Program-made: the position numbers and the translations under genes | NCBI GenBank assembly: GCA_046598395.1 | Contig: JBKJIQ010000047.1 | Span: 1 to 64,000 of the forward strand | From: JAENVU01 sp046598395 | GTDB taxonomy: Bacteria > Actinomycetota > Acidimicrobiia > IMCC26256 > JAENVU01 | Direction of reading: 5' to 3' | DNA: 64,000 nt | Part shown: positions 59,182 through 64,000 of the stretch, in pieces | How positions within the stretch are numbered: the first letter of the stretch is position 1 | How the letters are laid out: every line of letters starts with the position of its first letter | The notes under the pieces: generated by a model | What the model saw: only the letters and a program-made list of their open reading frames with translations | What the model was told of the DNA's origin: nothing | Databases searched by the model: none

Positions 59182-60606
59182 GTGGATCTCTTCATCGGTG
59201 GTACTCATCGTCCGGCGAGCACTGACGACATCCTGAGCATTCGGGAACCCGGAACGGGCGAGGTCATGACCACAATCGCGGCCGGCGGTTCTGCCGATGT
59301 GGACGCTGCGATTCGCGCGGCGAGGGAGTCTTTCGACGCCGGCGCGTGGGCTGGGCAGAGCGCGACCGCGCGCGGCCGCGTTCTGTTGCGAGTCGCAGCC
59401 TTGATCCGAGAACGCGTCGAGGAGATTGCGACACTCGAGGCCCGCAATGCTGGCAAACCGATCGGTGACGCGCGGTGGGAAGTGAATGCCGCGGCCGATG
59501 TCTTCGAGTACTACGCCGGCGCCGCGAACAAGATCTTTGGCGAGACAATCCCGGTGCAGGACGCAGGGATAGATCTCGTATTGCGCGAGCCCGTGGGCGT
59601 GTGTGCCCTCATTGTGCCATGGAACTTCCCACTGCTGATCACGACCTGGAAAACCGCACCGGCGCTGGCCTGCGGGAACTCGGTGATCATCAAGCCGGCG
59701 TCGCTCACTCCTCTCTCCGCGCTGAAGCTGGGCGAAATTCTGGTGGAGGCAGGCGTACCACCAGGGTGCGTTTCGGTACTCCCCGGACCGGGGCGTGTGA
59801 TCGGAGATGCGCTGGTAAGCGATCCCCGTGTCGACAAGATCGGTTTTACCGGCGAGACCACCACCGGCGCTTCCATCTTGCGCGCGTCTTCGGAAAACAT
59901 CACTCGCGTTTCGTTGGAACTCGGTGGGAAATCAGCGTGCGTGGTGTTCGCCGATGCCGATTGGCGCAAGGCGGCGGCCGAAACACCGATGGCAGTCTTT
60001 GCGAATACTGGACAGGACTGTTGCGCGCGCAGCCGCATCGTGGTCGAAGCATCGATCTATGACGACTTCGTGACCGCATTCACCGAGACCACCAAAGCCC
60101 TCCGTATCGGCACACCACTCGATGAAGGCACCGAGGTCGGGCCGATGATCTCGACAGCTCAGCGGCAAGTCTCGCTCGACTACCTCGATATCGCGGCGGC
60201 CGAAGGCGCGGAGCGAGTCACCGGGGGTGTCATGCCCGACGATCCTGGCTTCTACCTCTCGCCCGCAGTGCTTGCGAACGTCGATAACTCGATGCGGGTA
60301 GCCCAGGAGGAAATCTTCGGGCCGGTCGCATCCATCATTCCCTTCCGTGATGAAGCGGACGCGATCCGTATCGCGAATGACACTCCCTACGGGCTCTCGG
60401 GCTCGGTGTGGACACGTGACCTCGGACGGGCGATCCGTTCGGCCAAGGCCATCCGGACCGGAACGATCTCGGTGAATACCAACCGGTCGGTTCGAACGGA
60501 GGCACCGTTCGGCGGATACAAGCGCTCCGGCCTGGGACGGGAGCTCGGCATGCACGCGATGGCCCACTACACCGAAGTCAAAAACGTCTTCCTCTCCTCC
60601 GAGTAG
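59182..60606 (+). CDS. Aldehyde dehydrogenase
   Basis: 474 residues. VPWNFPLLITTWKTAPALACGN, the FTGETTTGA nucleotide segment, a catalytic Glu in SLELGGKSA and the nucleophilic Cys in NTGQDCCARSR lie in normal order, followed by SGLGRELG. The pair of adjacent Cys residues is common in betaine-aldehyde- and gamma-aminobutyraldehyde-type enzymes. The substrate is undefined. GTG at 59182 is chosen from the upstream box and family N-terminus. Confidence 0.93.
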   Translation: MDLFIGGTHRPASTDDILSIREPGTGEVMTTIAAGGSADVDAAIRAARESFDAGAWAGQSATARGRVLLRVAALIRERVEEIATLEARNAGKPIGDARWEVNAAADVFEYYAGAANKIFGETIPVQDAGIDLVLREPVGVCALIVPWNFPLLITTWKTAPALACGNSVIIKPASLTPLSALKLGEILVEAGVPPGCVSVLPGPGRVIGDALVSDPRVDKIGFTGETTTGASILRASSENITRVSLELGGKSACVVFADADWRKAAAETPMAVFANTGQDCCARSRIVVEASIYDDFVTAFTETTKALRIGTPLDEGTEVGPMISTAQRQVSLDYLDIAAAEGAERVTGGVMPDDPGFYLSPAVLANVDNSMRVAQEEIFGPVASIIPFRDEADAIRIANDTPYGLSGSVWTRDLGRAIRSAKAIRTGTISVNTNRSVRTEAPFGGYKRSGLGRELGMHAMAHYTEVKNVFLSSE

Positions 60607-60656
60607 GCCCTACTGGGCTCTCCAGGCGAGGGTCCGGATGGTCGACACTCCCGACG

Positions 60657-62087
60657 ATGGATCCCGCTTCCGAGATCAGGCTGCTGTTGCAGTCGGGTCA
60701 CTCCCTCATCGCGGTCGCCACCGCGGAAGAACAACGCCTCCTGCGCGTCTTGCGCGAGGCGAGCGGCACGATTCCGCTCTGGACGTGGTCGCGCGCAAGT
60801 GGGCTCAGCCGCGATGCCGGCGCTCCCATCTACGGAACCGCCGACGCGAGCCAGATGCTCTCCAACCTGTTGGCCATGACCGGCACGTGGACTGCGGCTC
60901 TGTGCGACCCGGCGCCGATCCTCGCGGATCCCACGACCCTCCGACAGCTCAAGGAACTCGGTCAGCGGGCCACCCCGGGGCAAACCGTCGTCCTCGTCGG
61001 CAATGAACTGACGCTCCCCTCGGACCTCGACGGCGTTGCGCGCGTTTGGCGCCTTCCGCATCCCACCGTGGCAGAACTCGTGACCTTGATTGAACGCGTC
61101 ACGATACGACTCGGCCAACGGTCCATCAGTGTCACACTGACCGACGCAGAACGCATTTCGCTCGCACGATCGCTGACCGGAATCACCCTGCTCGAGGCGG
61201 AACGCCAGCTGATGGCTGTGGCGCTCACCGACGGACGACTCGACGGAGACGACATCGCCACCACACTCGCGGCCAAGGCCGAACTCTTGAACACGGACGG
61301 TGTGCTCGAAATCGTCGAGCCCGGCACGGTCCGACTGGATTCCCTCGGCGGACTCGCCCACTTCAAGGAATGGGTGCGGGAACGACTTGCGGCCGGAATG
61401 GATCGTGCGATCGATCCACCGCGCGGCGCGCTCCTGACCGGCGTTCCCGGTTGTGGGAAGTCGGCACTGGCTCACGCAATCGCTCTGGAGTGGTCGGTAC
61501 CCCTCGTGCTGCTCGACCCGGGCCGGATCTATCGCAAGTACGTAGGTGAATCCGAAGAACGATTCGATGCCGCGCTCGCGACCATCGAATCAATGGCACC
61601 CGCCGTGCTCTGGATCGACGAGATCGAAAAGGGCTTCGCGTCCGGCGGAGAAGACGGCGGCGTCTCCGGACGAGTTCTCGCCACGTTCCTGCGCTGGCTC
61701 CAGGATCGCGCTCCCGGAGTGTTCGTCGTCGCGACCGCCAACGATGTCTCTCGTCTACCACCGGAACTCACACGCAAAGGCCGGTTCGACGAAGTCTTCT
61801 TCGTCGACCTGCCCAATGAATCGGCGCGCACCGAGATACTGCGTGCCCAACTCTTGACCCGTTCGGTCGTCCTCGCCGACACCGACATTGCGTCGATCGC
61901 ATCGCATGCCGACGGATACAGCGGCGCCGAACTGGAAGCTGCGATCGTAGCCACGTCATATCGCGGCGCGGTGACTACGGCGTCCCTCTCATCCGAACTG
62001 GACGCTGCAGTCCCACTTTCGCGTTCACGACCCACAGAGATCGCAGCGCTGCGCGCCTGGGCTCGGGAGCACGCTCGCGCGGCCTGA
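60657..62087 (+). CDS. AAA ATPase, Ycf46-like
   Basis: 476 residues. An N-terminal domain of about 230 residues with a Rossmann-like repeat has no recognised catalytic site. The AAA module has Walker A GVPGCGKSALAHA, Walker B VLWIDEIEKGF and the second-region ATANDVSRLPPELTRKGRFDEVFFVDLP with arginine fingers. Order and sequence match bacterial/plastid Ycf46 ATPases, whose role is poorly known. The start at 60657 is 50 bases after the aldehyde dehydrogenase stop; no strong ribosome binding site is visible. Confidence 0.87.
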   Translation: MDPASEIRLLLQSGHSLIAVATAEEQRLLRVLREASGTIPLWTWSRASGLSRDAGAPIYGTADASQMLSNLLAMTGTWTAALCDPAPILADPTTLRQLKELGQRATPGQTVVLVGNELTLPSDLDGVARVWRLPHPTVAELVTLIERVTIRLGQRSISVTLTDAERISLARSLTGITLLEAERQLMAVALTDGRLDGDDIATTLAAKAELLNTDGVLEIVEPGTVRLDSLGGLAHFKEWVRERLAAGMDRAIDPPRGALLTGVPGCGKSALAHAIALEWSVPLVLLDPGRIYRKYVGESEERFDAALATIESMAPAVLWIDEIEKGFASGGEDGGVSGRVLATFLRWLQDRAPGVFVVATANDVSRLPPELTRKGRFDEVFFVDLPNESARTEILRAQLLTRSVVLADTDIASIASHADGYSGAELEAAIVATSYRGAVTTASLSSELDAAVPLSRSRPTEIAALRAWAREHARAA

Positions 62088-62105
62088 GCACCTTGCCGGA
62101 GGTGC
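62088..62105. terminator. Weak hairpin between convergent genes
   Basis: GCACCT-N6-AGGTGC directly after the AAA gene stop; six base pairs and no T-tract. Confidence 0.35.
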
Positions 62106-62137
62106 CGTCGGAGCGGGTGCAGCTGCTGTTGCGTTCG

Positions 62138-62602
62138 CTATGCACCGATCACATTGGGTCGTGCGATTCCGTTCGCCTCGCAGAGCGCGAAGTACGAGTC
62201 ACGCACGAGGCCCGCGTCCACGACCGATTCGACGTTGCCGTCGGCATCGAGGTTGAGATTGGCGCCATGAATCGCGAACCACACGTCGGTCATGCCGTCA
62301 TTGGTGTCCGGCACGACGAGCGTGTGCTGGGAACCGGCGGGCTCGTAGAGGTAGGAACCGGCCACGTTCACCTCGGGGTACTCGAGGTAGTGCCATGAGC
62401 CGCTGATAGTGAACGCAAAGATGTGACCGGTGTGCTTGTGGGTTTGAATTTTCACGCCCGGCTCGAACTTGGTGCGGATCACCCAGAGCCCGGCCTCCAC
62501 ATCAACCTGCAGGAGCGACAGGTGTGTGCCATCACCCAGTGCAACAAACGGGTTCTCGTTCTCACCGACGTGCAGCGCCTTCGGAATCTCGGTCATCGTC
62601 AT
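62138..62602 (-). CDS. Cupin dioxygenase-like protein (2,4'-dihydroxyacetophenone dioxygenase type)
   Basis: 154-residue single cupin. Metal ligands probably include the His pair in THKHTGHIFAFT and the later His in AGSQHTLVV. Sequence style (GLWVIRTKFEPGVKIQ, WHYLEYPEVNVAGSYLYEPA) matches the DAD family within ChrR-like cupins. It could cleave a C-C bond next to a ketone or merely bind metal. The ATG at 62602 has TAGAAT seven bases upstream, a good -10 box. A second ATG two codons later is possible. Confidence 0.82.
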   Translation of the reverse strand: MTMTEIPKALHVGENENPFVALGDGTHLSLLQVDVEAGLWVIRTKFEPGVKIQTHKHTGHIFAFTISGSWHYLEYPEVNVAGSYLYEPAGSQHTLVVPDTNDGMTDVWFAIHGANLNLDADGNVESVVDAGLVRDSYFALCEANGIARPNVIGA

Positions 62603-62609
62603 GGGCCGT

Positions 62610-62615
62610 ATTCTA
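62610..62615 (-). promoter_or_regulatory. -10 box for leaderless cupin gene
   Basis: TAGAAT on the minus strand, seven bases before the ATG at 62602. Confidence 0.5.
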
Positions 62616-62654
62616 AACGGCGTTCAGATCACCCGGGTCGATCATCATGGTCAT

Positions 62655-63296
62655 ATGCCTGCCTCCGTCGACCGCGATACTTCGTTTGTGGAATCGGCCA
62701 GACTCGTCTTGTTGCACGCACTGCCGTTCGACGCCCGCATGTGGCAGGCCGAGTTGGACTGGTTGCCCGACAACACCCTGGCACCGTCGCTCTACCGACT
62801 CGGTCCCACCATGGCCGATTGGGGGCCGCTCTTCGGCCGGAACGCTTCTCCCGACGTCGTCGCTGCCGCTCGCGCTCACGCCTTCGAGCAAGAAGCGGAC
62901 GACATCGCCAACGGCCTGCGGGCGTTCCATGACCGGCGGGATCTGACCCCATTCGCCATGACGTGGCCAAACCCAATCGTCGCTATCAGCGGCGATCAGG
63001 ATCGGAGTCCCGACCCGGCGAGCGCCGGTTTCCTGACCGAGGGACCGATGCGATCGCTCCATGTCGTCCCGGACTGCGGTCACGACGTCAACCTCGAGCA
63101 ACCCGGCTCGGCACTTGCTGGCATCTGCCATCAATCAGTTCATGAGACCGGTTTGACCCACTCCAACGCCCGCCGTTCTACAACTGCGCGACGCGAAAAC
63201 CCCACTCTCACGTCCGCCAACTGGTCGAGAAACCCCGGTTCCCGTCCAAATCAGACTACCGACGACCGGATTGCGGCGACCAACTCCGCCAGGTAA
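62655..63296 (+). pseudogene. Alpha/beta hydrolase remnant lacking the nucleophile elbow
   Basis: 213 codons. The beginning (LVLLHALPFDARMWQAELDW) is the typical start of an alpha/beta hydrolase, and PNPIVAISGDQDRSP with VVPDCGHDVNLEQP gives the late Asp and His. Between them, after LGPTMADWG, the chain jumps straight to the cap region with no GxSxG strand-turn, so about 80-100 residues, including the Ser, seem to be gone. The last 40 codons are not homologous in style and overlap the convergent LLM gene. I treat it as a deletion remnant that is still open. Confidence 0.6.
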
Positions 63297-64000
63297 GGCT
63301 CAATGTCGGCGCGGGTGCGCAACGACCGGCCCAACGCCACCGATACTGCAGTCACCCCAATCGCGCCGAGCGCGGAAACACCGGTCATCGTCGCAGCGGC
63401 ATCCACCCGGCCCGCGTCGTCGGTGACGACAGGGATACCCACGCGCACGCCGAGCGTGAACGGATCGCGACCCTGCGCGACGAACGCGGCGCGTAGCACT
63501 TCGATCCCCGTGGCGATCTCGGAGACCGTCGGTCCCAGTGGCAACCACCCGTCGCCCAGTTGGGAGATACGCGCCACCATCGGCTCGGTCAACTGGCCGC
63601 CGTACCAAACCGGGACTCGAGCCTGCGCGGGACGCGGCTCACTCCAGATGTCGGAAAAAGAAATCGTGGGAGATGCAAACGAGACTGGCGGCGCCGTCTC
63701 CCACAACGCTCGACACGCGCGAACCGCATCGTCCATGCGCGCGGTGCGACCAAGGAACTCCATGCCCGGCTCCACGAACTCTTCACGCTGCCAACCGGTC
63801 CCGATGCCGAGATCGAGTCGACCGCGGGATAGGACATCCAGCGTGGCAACCGTCTTGGCCAACAACAGCACCGGACGAAGCGGTGCGATGAGCACACCCG
63901 TTCCGAGTCGCACTCGAGATGTCGCCCCGGCGATCGCGGCGAGCGCAGTGAGTGGCTCCAGCCACGGTTCCTCAGCCGGGTACGGAAACTTGGCACCGTA
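63251..64000 (-). CDS. LLM-class flavin-dependent oxidoreductase (partial)
   Basis: C-terminal 249 residues; the 5' end continues beyond base 64000. The TIM-barrel signature follows LGTGVLIAPLRPVLLLAKTVATLDVLSRGRLDLGIGTGWQ in short pieces, and VPVWYGGQLTEPMVARISQLGDGWLP is the usual second half. The family includes F420- and FMN-dependent oxidoreductases; the GxGWxxEEF style favours F420-type actinobacterial proteins. Cofactor and substrate are unproven. The frame is open to the window edge. Confidence 0.9.
   Translation of the reverse strand, partial: YGAKFPYPAEEPWLEPLTALAAIAGATSRVRLGTGVLIAPLRPVLLLAKTVATLDVLSRGRLDLGIGTGWQREEFVEPGMEFLGRTARMDDAVRACRALWETAPPVSFASPTISFSDIWSEPRPAQARVPVWYGGQLTEPMVARISQLGDGWLPLGPTVSEIATGIEVLRAAFVAQGRDPFTLGVRVGIPVVTDDAGRVDAAATMTGVSALGAIGVTAVSVALGRSLRTRADIEPYLAELVAAIRSSVV

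Overview
The window is a high-GC, densely coded chromosomal stretch with 58 protein-coding genes or remnants called, no rRNA, tRNA, CRISPR array or insertion sequence seen, and no gene-free stretch longer than about 220 bases. Gene content points to an actinobacterium. It carries five acyl-CoA dehydrogenase genes, MaoC/DUF35/thiolase-like cassettes, a P450 with its 3Fe-4S ferredoxin, a NamH-like Rieske/metallo-beta-lactamase protein, DUF2889, an LCP protein and many probably leaderless genes. The mix resembles uncultured or environmental Acidimicrobiia more than mycobacteria, but that placement is inference.

Layout. Positions 53-4574 (+) form a five-gene operon for a CDP-linked 3,6-dideoxyhexose: cytidylyltransferase, 4,6-dehydratase, iron-sulfur/PMP 3-dehydrase (E1), an RmlC-like epimerase and a final SDR reductase. 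Positions 4659-17384 hold acyl-CoA dehydrogenases, a membrane glycosyltransferase, a MaoC-DUF35-CMD-DUF35-thiolase operon resembling steroid side-chain cleavage sets, a beta-propeller lipoprotein and a D-aminoacylase-like hydrolase. Positions 17345-22855 (-) form a six-gene run: HisN-like phosphatase, FGGY kinase, P450, DoxX, ferredoxin, patatin. Positions 22929-28781 carry a lipoprotein, a thiolase, an ECF sigma/LCP pair and a NamH-like/PHP pair. Positions 28901-38785 carry CoA ligase, dehydratase, DUF2889, SDR, aldolase, gpmA, ALDH and Ppx/GppA genes. Positions 38799-45815 hold a small HTH/nucleotidyltransferase module, a thiolase-DUF35-TetR operon, and a divergent operon with a TPP-enzyme-like pseudoenzyme, SDR, amidohydrolase and methyltransferase. 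Positions 45826-64000 hold a CoA ligase, a PAS-GGDEF-EAL protein, an ACAD-ACAD-carboxyltransferase operon, a DEAD-box helicase, hydrolases, an ALDH, a Ycf46-like AAA protein, a cupin and an LLM flavin oxidoreductase cut by the window end.

How it works together. Apart from the sugar operon and housekeeping genes, most of the window looks like catabolism of branched, cyclic or steroid-like acids: CoA ligases, acyl-CoA dehydrogenases, hydratases, thiolase-like lyases, SDRs, amidohydrolases and an acyl-CoA carboxyltransferase. Six upstream regions of these genes share an inverted repeat of the form CCTGAC-N6-GTCAGG. Two further regions share a different palindrome, ATCTGAYGRGTCGTCAGAT. I read both as operators of lipid-type regulons. 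A second genome-wide signature is a TAnnnT box placed 6-8 bases before the start codon, which implies leaderless transcripts. The same geometry places the start of the HisN-like gene on an ATC codon.
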